39,383 nucleotides of DNA from UBA3495 sp964629875 (GTDB taxonomy: Bacteria > Chloroflexota > Dehalococcoidia > Lucifugimonadales > UBA3495): the NCBI GenBank assembly GCA_964629875.1, contig CAZVRK010000017.1, positions 1 through 39,383 of the forward strand. Reading direction: 5' to 3'. Below the pieces are notes generated by a model, which saw nothing but the letters and a program-made list of their open reading frames with translations, was not told the origin of the DNA and searched no databases. Position 1 is the first letter of the stretch. Each line of letters opens with the position of its first letter. The translations under genes were made by a program, and so were the position numbers. Positions 8,328-16,963 of the stretch are shown one piece after another.

Positions 8328-8548
8328 AGCACCCGGAACATCCTCACGTTCAATCAATCTGTTGCCAACTCCGTATCACAACTAAAGTACTGGTAATGTC
8401 TATACCTATCTATTAAGCATACCATAAGAGTGATTCATATCGGGGTAGTAATATATAAAACTAGCTACAATCTGCAAACTAACTTCCTAGAAGCTTATTA
8501 CTTGGAATGCTATTTTATTAATTAGCAACGGGTATGTGTGGAGGGGTT

Positions 8549-9217
8549 ATGAACAACAATGCGCTAACGGTTATACTCAATATGGTTGGTCTTGCAATTA
8601 CCCTCTGGGGAATAACCATGCTGATGGACAACCATCCGATATTTATACCAGTGGCGGTTAACGCAATAACATATGGAGGGCTAATAGTTCTCCTTATCTC
8701 TACCATTATTCTAGCTCGGCATACATTTCCAGAAATTAGTCTGATAGCCCTACCCCTTATAGCGATCAGCTATATACCTAGAATAAGTTCTTTTTCACGA
8801 AGTAGTAATAAGATATCCGAAGAGCATCAGACAGAGGAAATCGAACCCGAATATAAATACAGCAACTTGATCAATGCGATGGCAGAAGTACGCCACGCTG
8901 CAACAGAACTAGCAGAGAAAAAGCGTGAAGTTTATCACCTGAACGTAAAGCAATGGCATTATGAGCATAAAGAAGAGACCCAGACCGAGATTTCCGCAGC
9001 TAAGAAGTACAGGACCGCCAAATCTAATCTGTTTCAACATCAGGTATCGTCACCCAATCAGTTTACAGTACCAATTGATAGCTTCTGTAGTGGTATACAA
9101 CAATGTTTAGATGACGAAACATACACTAATCCGCAGGACTCCCATCTTGCTGAGAAAATGGATGATATATGGGATTCGGCTAACCAACAGATAATAGCCG
9201 CATCACGATTAATCTAA
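8549..9217 (+). CDS. Unknown membrane protein inserted between ccmD and ccmE
   Basis: I do not recognise this protein (222 residues from the ATG at 8549). Two clear hydrophobic segments lie near residues 4-24 and 31-53, with a third weaker one near 58-75. The rest is a polar, charged domain, probably helical, with long Glu/Lys/Ala runs (ATELAEKKREVYHLNVK) and two cysteines late in the sequence. This suggests a membrane-anchored cytoplasmic helical domain. A GGAGGGG (8540-8546) sits very close before the ATG at 8549; an in-frame ATG at 8534 is the alternative. It is the only plus-strand gene within the ccm region and is convergent with ccmD and divergent from ccmE, so a link to heme handling is suggested by position alone. 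Confidence 0.7.
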   Translation: MNNNALTVILNMVGLAITLWGITMLMDNHPIFIPVAVNAITYGGLIVLLISTIILARHTFPEISLIALPLIAISYIPRISSFSRSSNKISEEHQTEEIEPEYKYSNLINAMAEVRHAATELAEKKREVYHLNVKQWHYEHKEETQTEISAAKKYRTAKSNLFQHQVSSPNQFTVPIDSFCSGIQQCLDDETYTNPQDSHLAEKMDDIWDSANQQIIAASRLI

Positions 9218-9250
9218 AAATAATATGCTTACTTTTAATGCTACTCAATC

Positions 9251-9433
9251 TTAATCTTGTGTAGCATTATGTGAGGCATCCCTTATTTCCCGTAGGCGCT
9301 TAGCTACCTCACTCTGGCGCCTAATTATTAACACCAAGTAGCCCAAAAAAGCTACCCCAGCAATAGCAAAAGCTGCAAACAAAAATCCAGTATTAGATGA
9401 CGGAGTCCCTATTTGTAAAATTAGCGATAGCAT
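9251..9433 (-). CDS. ccmD: CcmD-like small heme-exporter protein
   Basis: This is a 60-residue protein with one membrane helix (about 14-38, ending in YLVLIIRRQ) followed by a basic stretch (RRQSEVAKRLREI), the usual build of CcmD. CcmD holds CcmABC and the heme-loaded CcmE together in the membrane. It lies directly after ccmC on the same strand, where CcmD is expected. The ATG at 9433 follows a purine-rich GGAAGAGAAGAG; an in-frame TTG at 9454 would add seven residues. CcmD proteins are too short and variable for sequence alone, so the call rests on shape and position. Confidence 0.75.
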   Translation of the reverse strand: MLSLILQIGTPSSNTGFLFAAFAIAGVAFLGYLVLIIRRQSEVAKRLREIRDASHNATQD

Positions 9434-9472
9434 TTCTCTTCTCTTCCATGGCAAGTAGATTCTATAAAATAT

Positions 9473-10180
9473 CTATTTATTTGAAACCTCCAAAGTCTGA
9501 GCCAGCAAATCTTCTTGTTTCTTTACAAATACCCTCTGATTCAATAGCAGCACGAATAGTACTGTAAATGTCACTAGGGATACTAATAATATCTTTGTCA
9601 TTAACGGTTCTAAAGAACCCGATTCAGCAAATGGCCCCACAACAGCCGACGGGTGTATTGAACGCCACCACTGGACTGAATAATAAACAATCGGAACATC
9701 AATGAAACCTATAATACCTATAGCTGCTGCATACAAAGACCCTTGTGATTTATTGGGTGCGTATGATCTCACCATAAGATATGCTATATAAATAAGCCAT
9801 AGAATTAACGTCGTTGTTAGGCGAGGTTCCCATGTCCACCACACACCCCATACAGGCCTAGCCCAGACAACCCCAGTTAATAAAGTCACCGATACAAATA
9901 CTACTCCGACTTCTCCCGAAGCATGAGCAATTCTATCCCAATGGTCAGAACGCTTGATCAAATAAAGAATGCTGAATACAAACACCAGAAAAAAAGCTAG
10001 GAATGCCATCGCTGCTATTGGAACATGTATGTAAAATATCTTTTGTATATTTCCTAGCACAATATCAAGAGGCGCCACCCAGAATATAAGGTATAAATCT
10101 ACAATCATCAAAATGATACATAGACCCGCCAAGACGTACGATATTTTAGTTTGAACATTTGTTATTCGTAGATTAGGCAC
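9473..10180 (-). CDS. ccmC: Heme transport protein CcmC
   Basis: This 235-residue protein has six predicted membrane segments and the family marks: the IFYIHVP segment near residue 50, and the tryptophan-rich WGVWWTWEPRLTT loop that binds heme on the outer face, plus a second outer loop with WWRSIHP. CcmC loads heme onto CcmE. The start is GTG at 10180, only six bases after the ccmB stop; a GGAG inside the end of ccmB serves as ribosome site, so the two are translationally linked. CcsA/ResC proteins share the tryptophan motif, but the size and the neighbours settle CcmC. Confidence 0.93.
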   Translation of the reverse strand: MPNLRITNVQTKISYVLAGLCIILMIVDLYLIFWVAPLDIVLGNIQKIFYIHVPIAAMAFLAFFLVFVFSILYLIKRSDHWDRIAHASGEVGVVFVSVTLLTGVVWARPVWGVWWTWEPRLTTTLILWLIYIAYLMVRSYAPNKSQGSLYAAAIGIIGFIDVPIVYYSVQWWRSIHPSAVVGPFAESGSLEPLMTKILLVSLVTFTVLFVLLLNQRVFVKKQEDLLAQTLEVSNK

Positions 10181-10186
10181 AAGCCA

Positions 10187-10858
10187 TCACTCCTGCATCA
10201 CGATTCCAAACAACCATGGACATATTAGTAAAAATAAAGCGTCAAATATTATTATAAATGGCAACCATTTTCCTATTCCAATCGACTGACCAGAGATAAC
10301 TTGGGATGTTATTTCTACAGATGCAATCAATATTGGTATAACCATAGGAAAAAACAACACTGGAAGCATCACTTCTCTAGACCTTGTCTGTACGGCTATT
10401 GCTGAAAATAGTGTGCCAAGCGTAGTAAATCCCAAAGTGGTTAACAAAACTGTCACGACTAACACTACGGAAAACATCCAAATATTCATCATGATTGTCA
10501 AAGCCAATACTAAGGCTATTTCAACAACAAACATGAATAGACAGCTGCTAATTACCTTGCTTATAAAAATAGCATCTCGACTGACCGGAGACAGTAATAG
10601 ACCTTCTAAACCGCCTTGTTCACGTTCCCTCACAAACGCTCTATTCATGGTCAATATACCTGCGAAAGCAAAGGCCACCCACAAGATTCCTGGTGCCACA
10701 TGACTCGCTATATTAGGGGTAACATCTAATGCAAAATTAAATAAAACTATCAACAAAAATCCAAATATTGGAACGGATACAAGTATATCCTTTCCTCTAA
10801 ATTCCAATAAAAGATCCTTTTTAACCATTATCAAAATAGATTGTATATTTCTAGACAT
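10187..10858 (-). CDS. ccmB: Heme exporter membrane subunit CcmB
   Basis: This 223-residue membrane protein has six hydrophobic segments and the CcmB-type start (VKKDLLLEFRGKDILVSV), followed by the conserved AFVREREQGGLEGLLLSPV stretch near residues 75-92. It is the permease of the CcmAB ABC transporter, which with CcmC and CcmD releases heme-loaded CcmE. It follows ccmA after 53 bases and runs almost directly into ccmC. Length is normal for the family. Confidence 0.93.
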   Translation of the reverse strand: MSRNIQSILIMVKKDLLLEFRGKDILVSVPIFGFLLIVLFNFALDVTPNIASHVAPGILWVAFAFAGILTMNRAFVREREQGGLEGLLLSPVSRDAIFISKVISSCLFMFVVEIALVLALTIMMNIWMFSVVLVVTVLLTTLGFTTLGTLFSAIAVQTRSREVMLPVLFFPMVIPILIASVEITSQVISGQSIGIGKWLPFIIIFDALFLLICPWLFGIVMQE

Positions 10859-10911
10859 TAGTAACTAAAACCCAATACACATTGCCCACGTCACAGAAGC
10901 AGTTTATCAAT

Positions 10912-11568
10912 TTATATATGGCCATCGCCAATCTGTCCATCGGATAATATTAGAGTTCTAGTAGCCCAACTTGAACCTATATCGAGACTGTGTGTAGTCA
11001 TTACTACAGTTCGGCCTCTTTGTATCCACTTAAACAATATCTCTTTCAAATTATTTCTTGAGTCAACATCCAATCCAGACTCTGGCTCATCTAATAATAA
11101 AACCATAGGGTCATGTAGTATGGCTCTAGCTATTCCCAATCTTTTTTGCATACCGTGAGATAAAGTGCGAACCTTGCTACCAGATTTGCCTTCTAGGCCA
11201 ACTAACTCCAGACAGTTGCTTACACAAGTTTTAACATCCCTTAAACCGTACATTTGCGCATAAAAGACCAAGTTTTCGGCCGCTGTCAAATCGTCGTACA
11301 ATAAACCCTGATGCCCCACTACCCCTATAGACCTCCGGAGTTCGTTAGGTTTGTACCTGCTATCATATCCTGCTATCGTGACAGTTCCGGTATCAGGTCT
11401 TACCCTCGTAGATAAAACGCGTAGAAAAGTAGTTTTCCCTGCACCGTTCGACCCAAATAAAACTATCAACTCTCCCCAGTTTATTTCTACGCTTAGGCGT
11501 GATAAAACAGGTGCATTCGCATAAGTCTTAGACAGATCTTTAACTGTAATGGCTTTTTCAGTCATCAT
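10912..11568 (-). CDS. ccmA: Heme exporter ATP-binding protein CcmA
   Basis: This 218-residue ABC ATPase has Walker A in FGSNGAGKTTFLRVL (about 34-48), the signature LSHGMQKRLGIARAI, and Walker B VLLLDEPESGLD. Size and operon position before ccmB identify it as CcmA, whose ATP hydrolysis drives release of holo-CcmE rather than bulk heme export. Two ATGs stand side by side at the start and there is only a weak AAAGATG upstream, so the first ATG is assumed. It is the first gene of the ccmABCD run; the 114 bases before it separate it from the SDR gene on the same strand. Confidence 0.92.
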   Translation of the reverse strand: MMTEKAITVKDLSKTYANAPVLSRLSVEINWGELIVLFGSNGAGKTTFLRVLSTRVRPDTGTVTIAGYDSRYKPNELRRSIGVVGHQGLLYDDLTAAENLVFYAQMYGLRDVKTCVSNCLELVGLEGKSGSKVRTLSHGMQKRLGIARAILHDPMVLLLDEPESGLDVDSRNNLKEILFKWIQRGRTVVMTTHSLDIGSSWATRTLILSDGQIGDGHI

Positions 11569-11682
11569 CTTTTATCAGGCAAACCAGTGCTAGAAGAAAT
11601 TTTGGAACCTAAACCTGTAATATTCGGTCAATAACTATATACCAGTGAGTGCATATCACAGCACCCAATGATTCATTCTAAC

Positions 11683-12477
11683 TTAAGGATGTTTAACACT
11701 GATACCACCGTCAACTCCCCAAGTCTGACCGGTAACATATGCAGCAGCAGGTGAGGCCAGGAACACTGACAGATACCCGATCTCTTTTAATCTGCCGACT
11801 CTCCCTAGAGGTACTTGAATCTTAGCTCCGTCATCGCGAGCTTGATATTCAGCTGGGGACATTTGATCAGGGTCAGGAAAACTGCCAGGAGCAATAGAAT
11901 TTACTCTAACGCCAAATGGTGCCCATTCCTGAGCCAAACACTCGGTTAATCGCATAACACCAGCCTTAGAAGCATCGTAAGCAGCAGATTCAGGTCGGCC
12001 TCTGAAAGCGGCCCATCCTGAAATATTAATAACATTTCCTTGCCGTCTATCTAACATATGTCTGCCTATAGCCCTACACCCTTGAAAAGCTTCAGTAAGG
12101 TTGATATCAACGATAAAATGCCATTCGTCATCAGTCATACCTTCCACGTCGCTTCCAGGTAATTGTACAACCGGTTTCCGGATAGCATCTCCTACGCAAT
12201 TAACCAAAGTATCAATTTGACCAAATTCTTTAAGAGTTTCAGCTACAATATCATCCATATCAGCAGATGTTGTTGCGTCACCAGTCAAAGCCAACCCTTT
12301 TACCCCAAACGAATCTATTTCCGAGACAACCTGCCGAACACCAGTCTCTGTGAGGGCACTAACAGCGACATCAGCTCCGGCCTCAGCAAATGCCAAAGCA
12401 ACTCCTTTTCCTATTCCCCGTCCAGCTCCAGTTATTAATATTTTTTGCCCAGATACATCAAATACATCTAAACTCAT
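11683..12477 (-). CDS. Short-chain dehydrogenase/reductase (SDR)
   Basis: This 264-residue classical SDR has the nucleotide-binding GAGRGIG (17-23), the NxxG-type segment NCVGDA, and the catalytic Ser153, Tyr167 and Lys171 (in the segment AAYDASKAG). The C-terminal part has the usual GRVGRLKEIGYLSVFLAS and YVTGQTWGVDGG. It oxidises an alcohol or reduces a ketone with NAD(P); the substrate is not readable. It sits 24 bases after the LLM monooxygenase on the same strand and is probably cotranscribed, so it may act on that enzyme's product or substrate. GGAG lies eight bases before the ATG. Confidence 0.9.
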   Translation of the reverse strand: MSLDVFDVSGQKILITGAGRGIGKGVALAFAEAGADVAVSALTETGVRQVVSEIDSFGVKGLALTGDATTSADMDDIVAETLKEFGQIDTLVNCVGDAIRKPVVQLPGSDVEGMTDDEWHFIVDINLTEAFQGCRAIGRHMLDRRQGNVINISGWAAFRGRPESAAYDASKAGVMRLTECLAQEWAPFGVRVNSIAPGSFPDPDQMSPAEYQARDDGAKIQVPLGRVGRLKEIGYLSVFLASPAAAYVTGQTWGVDGGISVKHP

Positions 12478-12501
12478 GTCAAAATCTCCATAATCTTCCC
12501 G

Positions 12502-13644
12502 TCACTTTCCGACAGCAGCTCTAGCTTTCTGATCTTTCTGTTGGAAATGAGGTATTACGTATTTACCGAACAATTTTATCGAATTCATAACTTCTTTATG
12601 GGTAGCATGGCCAGCCTGAAAGATAGGCATAACCTCATCAACACCCATTGATTCGAACTCTTCAATAACCCTAATGCAATCATCCGGATTTCCGACACAA
12701 TATCCACCGCCAGCCAACAAATCATCTTGAGATGGAGCGCTTTGTTGCTGAGGATCTTGTGAAGGGCCACCACCACGTACCGCCCCTCCACTAACATAAA
12801 ATTGATATTCAGGGGGAACTCCGTCCGGATCCACCCCAGCCCATTCTAAAGCAAATCTTTGCTTACTCTGGTTCAAATACCAGCTGGCAACATCAGCTCC
12901 TTTTTCCCTAGCTTTTTTACCGTTTTCATCACAGAAGCCGATTGTTGAGGCAACTACCTGTTTATTTAAAAAATGACCGACCGGATTAGCATCCTTTATA
13001 GCATCATAATACGCATCTATTAATAATCTAGTCTTATCAGTTCCACCCAACGTATTAACTAGGCAACCTAGCCCTAAGTCACCTGCCATTCTAAAAGTAT
13101 CTTCCTGAGTACACGCCATCCACAGTGGAGGATGAGGTTTCTGTAGTGGTTTCGGAATTACCTCTCTAGGAGGAATACTCCAATGCTGACCTTCATGAGA
13201 AAAGACTTCCTGAGTCCACATTTTTGGCAGACATTCGAGCATCTCCGTCATCATGCTCTGAGTTTGTGATACATCAGCGCCAAATGGAGTAACTTGGTAA
13301 GGTCCTTTCGTTCGGCCTACTCCTACGTCCACACGCCCATTGCTAAATATATCCAAGGTAGCGACACGAGCAGCCACGTGCAACGGGTGGTGTACTGGCG
13401 ACAGAACCACTCCAAATCCTAATCGCATTTTAGATGTTCGTTCTGCCATGATTGCCAGCGTTACTTCTGGCGCACTCGAATGGGCAAACTCTGTCAGAAA
13501 GTGGTGTTCAACGAGCCATACATGTTCGAATCCCATCTCTTCAGCGTAAGCTACTTGCTCAACTGCCTGCCATAAAGTGTTGTATTCCGCATCTGGACTC
13601 CATGGTTTGGGCATTTGCAATTCATAAAACATACCGAAGCGCAT
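12502..13644 (-). CDS. LLM-class (bacterial luciferase-like) flavin monooxygenase
   Basis: This 380-residue TIM-barrel protein has the luciferase-like pattern: MRFGMFYELQ at the start, EMGFEHVWLVEHHF (the first active-site segment), the LAIMAERTSKMRLGFGVV strand, TLDIFSNGRVDVGVGRTKG, and a flavin-binding end with GNPDDCIRVIEEFESMGVDEVMP. Such enzymes use reduced FMN or F420 to insert oxygen into organic substrates; the substrate is unknown. The ATG at 13644 is preferred over an upstream GTG at 13653 because AGGTG lies six bases before it. It heads a two-gene run with the SDR and is divergent from an MDR dehydrogenase; this mix suggests a shared catabolic job. Confidence 0.9.
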   Translation of the reverse strand: MRFGMFYELQMPKPWSPDAEYNTLWQAVEQVAYAEEMGFEHVWLVEHHFLTEFAHSSAPEVTLAIMAERTSKMRLGFGVVLSPVHHPLHVAARVATLDIFSNGRVDVGVGRTKGPYQVTPFGADVSQTQSMMTEMLECLPKMWTQEVFSHEGQHWSIPPREVIPKPLQKPHPPLWMACTQEDTFRMAGDLGLGCLVNTLGGTDKTRLLIDAYYDAIKDANPVGHFLNKQVVASTIGFCDENGKKAREKGADVASWYLNQSKQRFALEWAGVDPDGVPPEYQFYVSGGAVRGGGPSQDPQQQSAPSQDDLLAGGGYCVGNPDDCIRVIEEFESMGVDEVMPIFQAGHATHKEVMNSIKLFGKYVIPHFQQKDQKARAAVGK

Positions 13645-13687
13645 ACGTTTCACCTTCTATAGCATCTTGCCATTAAATTCAATTGCG

Positions 13688-13766
13688 AGTGTATTGCATC
13701 CTATTAAGGGGGTCAATCGGTCACCACAGAATCGTTTTTGACCTGATTGCCAGTAGCAGCTAGTAT
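13688..13766. promoter_or_regulatory. Divergent promoters sharing TTGACC -35 boxes
   Basis: On minus, TTGACC (13711-13716) and TACACT (13688-13693) are 17 bases apart and serve the LLM gene. On plus, TTGACC (13738-13743) and TAGTAT (13761-13766) are also 17 bases apart and serve the dehydrogenase. A third GGTCA lies at 13719-13723, eight bases from the minus -35, so the middle holds three TGACC-type half-sites. This could be an operator that controls both transcripts. Confidence 0.55.
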
Positions 13767-13826
13767 TCACCTAACCCATCAAGAGAGAACATAGACTCTT
13801 AATATAACGTTCATGGGAGATGATTA

Positions 13827-14858
13827 ATGAAAGCCGTATATATAGAAGAACATGGAGGCTTAGAAGCCCTTCAATACGGAGACCGCCCTGATCCTGAAAT
13901 AGGACCGGGAGAGATATTGATAAAAGTTGGAGCTAGTGCACTAAATCGACTTGATATTGGGCTTCGGGCTGGGAGATCTTATAGCGGAAACCTTCCACGC
14001 ATCATGGGATGTGACATAGCTGGAGAAGTAATCCAAATTAGTCCGGACGCAAATACGAGTCTGCACACTGGGGATCGAGTTATCCTAGACAATAGGGTTA
14101 AATGCGGAATATGCGAAGAATGTATTCAAGGGTCAGATAGATACTGCGGCACTCAACAAAGGTTTGGAGTAGACCTAGACGGTGGCCATGCCGAATACAT
14201 CAATGTGCCGGCAATAAACGCATATACCATCCCAGACACCATGACTCTAACAGAAGCTGCAGCCCTACCGTTAGCAGCGCACACAGCGTGGCATTGTCTA
14301 ATTACACAAGGGCAAATTAAACCATGGGATGACGTGCTAATACACGCCGCTAGCAGCGGAGTCGCTAGCATGGCAATCCAAATTGCCAAAATGATAGGGG
14401 CGCGGGTTATAACCACTGCTGGAGTCGACTGGAAAATAGCCAAAGCCAAAGAACTCGGCGCCGACGACGTAATAAACTACAGAGAGACTAAAAGTATTAG
14501 TGAAGAAGTAAAAGCTTTGACCAACGGCAAGGGTGTCGACTTGGTCTTTGATGTGGTCGGGGCAGACGTTTGGGAAGAGAGCTTACTTTCATTGAAATCT
14601 GGAGGAAGATTAGTCATTACTGGCGTTACATCTGGTGCGCGTACAGAAATGAATCTTTCCATACTTCAGGGAAAACCCCTTCATCTTATGGGAAGTGGCA
14701 GCAGAAGCAGGAAATCGTTTGCAGAAATGATGAAAGTAATCAACCAAGGTTCTATACATGGAATAGTGAGCCAAGTATTTCCACTAGAGTCTGTTTCGGA
14801 GGCACACCATACAATGGAAGAAAGAAATTTCTTCGGGAAAATCGTCATTGAAAACTAG
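13827..14858 (+). CDS. Zinc-type alcohol dehydrogenase / quinone oxidoreductase family (MDR)
   Basis: This 343-residue medium-chain dehydrogenase has a GroES-like N-domain (about 1-130) and a Rossmann domain (AALPLAAHTAWHCL, HAASSGVASMAIQIAK, FDVVGADVWEESL). The four-cysteine structural zinc lobe is present (CGICEECIQGSDRYC, about 95-109). The usual catalytic zinc ligands are not obvious: the first segment reads ALNRLDIGLRAG without cysteine, and the GHE-type motif is GCDIAGEV. It therefore looks intermediate between zinc alcohol dehydrogenases and quinone oxidoreductases. GGGAG precedes the ATG. It is followed by the hydrolase-family gene on the same strand and is divergent from the LLM/SDR pair. 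Confidence 0.88.
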   Translation: MKAVYIEEHGGLEALQYGDRPDPEIGPGEILIKVGASALNRLDIGLRAGRSYSGNLPRIMGCDIAGEVIQISPDANTSLHTGDRVILDNRVKCGICEECIQGSDRYCGTQQRFGVDLDGGHAEYINVPAINAYTIPDTMTLTEAAALPLAAHTAWHCLITQGQIKPWDDVLIHAASSGVASMAIQIAKMIGARVITTAGVDWKIAKAKELGADDVINYRETKSISEEVKALTNGKGVDLVFDVVGADVWEESLLSLKSGGRLVITGVTSGARTEMNLSILQGKPLHLMGSGSRSRKSFAEMMKVINQGSIHGIVSQVFPLESVSEAHHTMEERNFFGKIVIEN

Positions 14859-14873
14859 ACTACGTAGGTAGTC
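14858..14873 (+). repeat. Small hairpin directly after the MDR dehydrogenase stop
   Basis: GACTAC (14858-14863) pairs with GTAGTC (14868-14873) around a GTAG loop, starting on the last base of the stop codon. There is no T-run after it, so it is not a standard terminator; it may protect the 3' end or pause transcription before the next gene. Confidence 0.35.
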
Positions 14874-14983
14874 AATCAATTGTAGCCAAAGTGCGACAAA
14901 CTGGTTAGAATACCGGATGCACATAAGCAAGCATGGCACGCCGGTTTATGTAACGTCAAATATTCTTGGGAGAAGAAGATAAT

Positions 14984-15736
14984 ATGAAAATTGCCCGATA
15001 TTTAGCGCACGGCCAAATAAGCTACGGCGTGGTGGAAGGTGACTCTGTCAAGGAACTTAGCGCTAGCCCTTTCGAAGATTACACCATCACTGACCATACC
15101 CACAAACTTTCTGAAGTAAAACTACTTGCGCCCTGTATACCACCAAAAATCCTTGCGATCGGATTGAATTATTCAAGCCATTTACACGACAGACCAGGTC
15201 CAACTGAGCCAATGGTGTTCTTTAAGACCGCTATATCCGTCATTGGGCCTGACGATACTATAATCCGACCAAAGGACACTGCCAGACTAGACGCCGAATG
15301 TGAACTGGTTGTAATAATAAAAGACACATGTAGAAATGTTTCCAAAGAAGACGCTATGAGCCACGTATTAGGATATACATGTGGAAATGATGTGAGTGCA
15401 AGGGATTGGCAGCGGGAAGACCGAAACTGGTGGAGGGCTAAATCCTCTGATACATTTTCTCCAGCGGGCCCTTATATAGTTGACGACATTGACCCAAGTA
15501 ATGTACGGGTTATGACTAGAATAAACGGCAACGAAGTCCAAAATGAGAGCACATCGTACCTAATATTCGATATACCGACCTTAATATCGTACTGTTCGCA
15601 ATATATGACTCTTGAAGCAGGGGATATGATCTACACAGGAACCCCTGGGCAGCCAGGAGAGATGAAAGACGGAGACGTGTGTGAAATAGAGATAGAGGGA
15701 ATCGGGATACTAAGCAATCCAATCAAGCTCGCTTAA
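14984..15736 (+). CDS. Fumarylacetoacetate hydrolase-family protein
   Basis: This 250-residue protein belongs to the FAH family of metal-dependent C-C hydrolases, isomerases and decarboxylases that act on keto-acids from ring-cleavage pathways. Family motifs: the segment AIGLNYSSHL (about 58-67), metal-binding Glu105 and Glu107 in DAECELVV, Asp136 in CGNDVSARDWQ, and the C-terminal YTGTPGQPGEMKDGD. The ATG at 14984 follows a good GGGAGAAG; an upstream in-frame start at 14966 would put that site inside the gene and is rejected. It lies 125 bases after the MDR dehydrogenase. The exact reaction (2-hydroxyhepta-2,4-diene-1,7-dioate isomerase, acylpyruvate hydrolase or ureidoglycolate lyase type) cannot be chosen from sequence. 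Confidence 0.88.
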   Translation: MKIARYLAHGQISYGVVEGDSVKELSASPFEDYTITDHTHKLSEVKLLAPCIPPKILAIGLNYSSHLHDRPGPTEPMVFFKTAISVIGPDDTIIRPKDTARLDAECELVVIIKDTCRNVSKEDAMSHVLGYTCGNDVSARDWQREDRNWWRAKSSDTFSPAGPYIVDDIDPSNVRVMTRINGNEVQNESTSYLIFDIPTLISYCSQYMTLEAGDMIYTGTPGQPGEMKDGDVCEIEIEGIGILSNPIKLA

Positions 15737-15780
15737 TAAATACAGAACCTTGCGAGAATAATTATACTAGTATCCTGTAA

Positions 15781-16935
15781 TTAAAATTCACAGGTCGGCC
15801 TGAGAGTTGCTGAAGATAAACCCTCAGGCCAGACCAACTCCATATAGCCATTCTGCCATTGAACTAAAGACATTGACTTTTCGACGGGTTTACCTGACGA
15901 AGGGTCAAGTTTAAATCTCCCAAAAAACGTCGTAAAATCAGCATGTATTGCAGTGTCTCTCAAGGTGTTTTGATTTAAAGAGCCAGCTATCTCAACAATA
16001 TGTTTAACGACTACTCCAGCAGAATATGCTTGGACCATCGGATAATCTACAGGCATCTGTGACGTTTCTTGCAAAGAAGCAATCACCTCCGAATTACGAG
16101 GTCCAACATCCACAGTATAGCCAACATCTTTATGCCACTGAACTGGTCCGACAAAACCGTCAGCATCTACTACAAGAGTTTCCGCAAAGCGACTAATTCC
16201 TGCTGCTACAAAAACACACAACTTAATAGCAGATTTAGATTTGCTGTCTACAATTTTTTTCGCGATCATGATATCCGTCTCTATCCTACCAACGCATATA
16301 AGTATGTCAGGCTTGCACTCCTTTACTCGATTCACGACATCGTCAAACTGAGGATTGTCAGGATCATATTCTTGTGAAAGGACATTACAAAACTCATTAT
16401 CATCAAGCGACCGACACGCTCCAGATGAAACTGATCTCGGGAAATTCCCTTTGTTAGAAGTTATCACCGCATATGTTCTAGCATCAGGAATGTAAGTTTT
16501 GACAGCCTCAGGAAGCCCCGAAAGATATTCTTCTGCGGATGTTAAAACTCCAAGCACATACTTATGACCCTTTTCATAAATATCATCAGATGATCCGCCT
16601 TGATTCCATAAAACCTTGTGGTGAGAATTTGCTACATCGGCTGCCGCAATAGAAAGACTGCTACTATAAGGGCCAATCAATATATCTATTTTGTCTTCTT
16701 CAATAAGCTTAACGACACATTCTCTAACTGATGTCAGTCTACTGTGATCATCGTAATAAACCAGAGAAACAGGTAACCTAGCACCTTTATCTTCTACGAA
16801 AATACCACCTTGCCGGTTTACATCTCGAATCCAGGATGTAACACCATGCAACGCTTGCATGCCTTGTATCTTAAAGTCACCAGATAACGATGCAGACATT
16901 CCTACAAGTATGACATCTTCAGAATGCTCGGGCAT
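15781..16935 (-). CDS. Type I periplasmic-binding-fold protein without a signal peptide
   Basis: This 384-residue protein matches the Leu/Ile/Val-type binding fold (Peripla_BP_6): VGMSASLSGDFKIQGMQALHG at the start, LVYYDDHSRLTSVRECVVKLI, and DILIGPYSSSLSIAAADVA. Secreted members carry a signal peptide or lipobox before the first strand. Here the first strand begins at about residue 8, right after MPEHSED, and no hydrophobic leader exists. The ATG at 16935 is preferred over the GTG at 16944 because AGGTG lies six bases before it. No ABC permease or ATPase gene is nearby. It follows the FIST gene by 28 bases. It may be a cytoplasmic ligand receptor, as AmiC is, rather than a transporter part. 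Confidence 0.85.
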   Translation of the reverse strand: MPEHSEDVILVGMSASLSGDFKIQGMQALHGVTSWIRDVNRQGGIFVEDKGARLPVSLVYYDDHSRLTSVRECVVKLIEEDKIDILIGPYSSSLSIAAADVANSHHKVLWNQGGSSDDIYEKGHKYVLGVLTSAEEYLSGLPEAVKTYIPDARTYAVITSNKGNFPRSVSSGACRSLDDNEFCNVLSQEYDPDNPQFDDVVNRVKECKPDILICVGRIETDIMIAKKIVDSKSKSAIKLCVFVAAGISRFAETLVVDADGFVGPVQWHKDVGYTVDVGPRNSEVIASLQETSQMPVDYPMVQAYSAGVVVKHIVEIAGSLNQNTLRDTAIHADFTTFFGRFKLDPSSGKPVEKSMSLVQWQNGYMELVWPEGLSSATLRPTCEF

Positions 16936-16963
16936 TGATGGCACCTATCGGCAAAAACTTGGT

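Noticed and set aside
12585..12797. Minus-strand second frame inside the LLM gene
   Set aside because: It lies fully within the LLM monooxygenase in another frame and has no independent support.
15781..16935. Binding protein as part of a branched-chain amino-acid ABC transporter
   Set aside because: There is no signal peptide and no permease or ATPase gene on either side.
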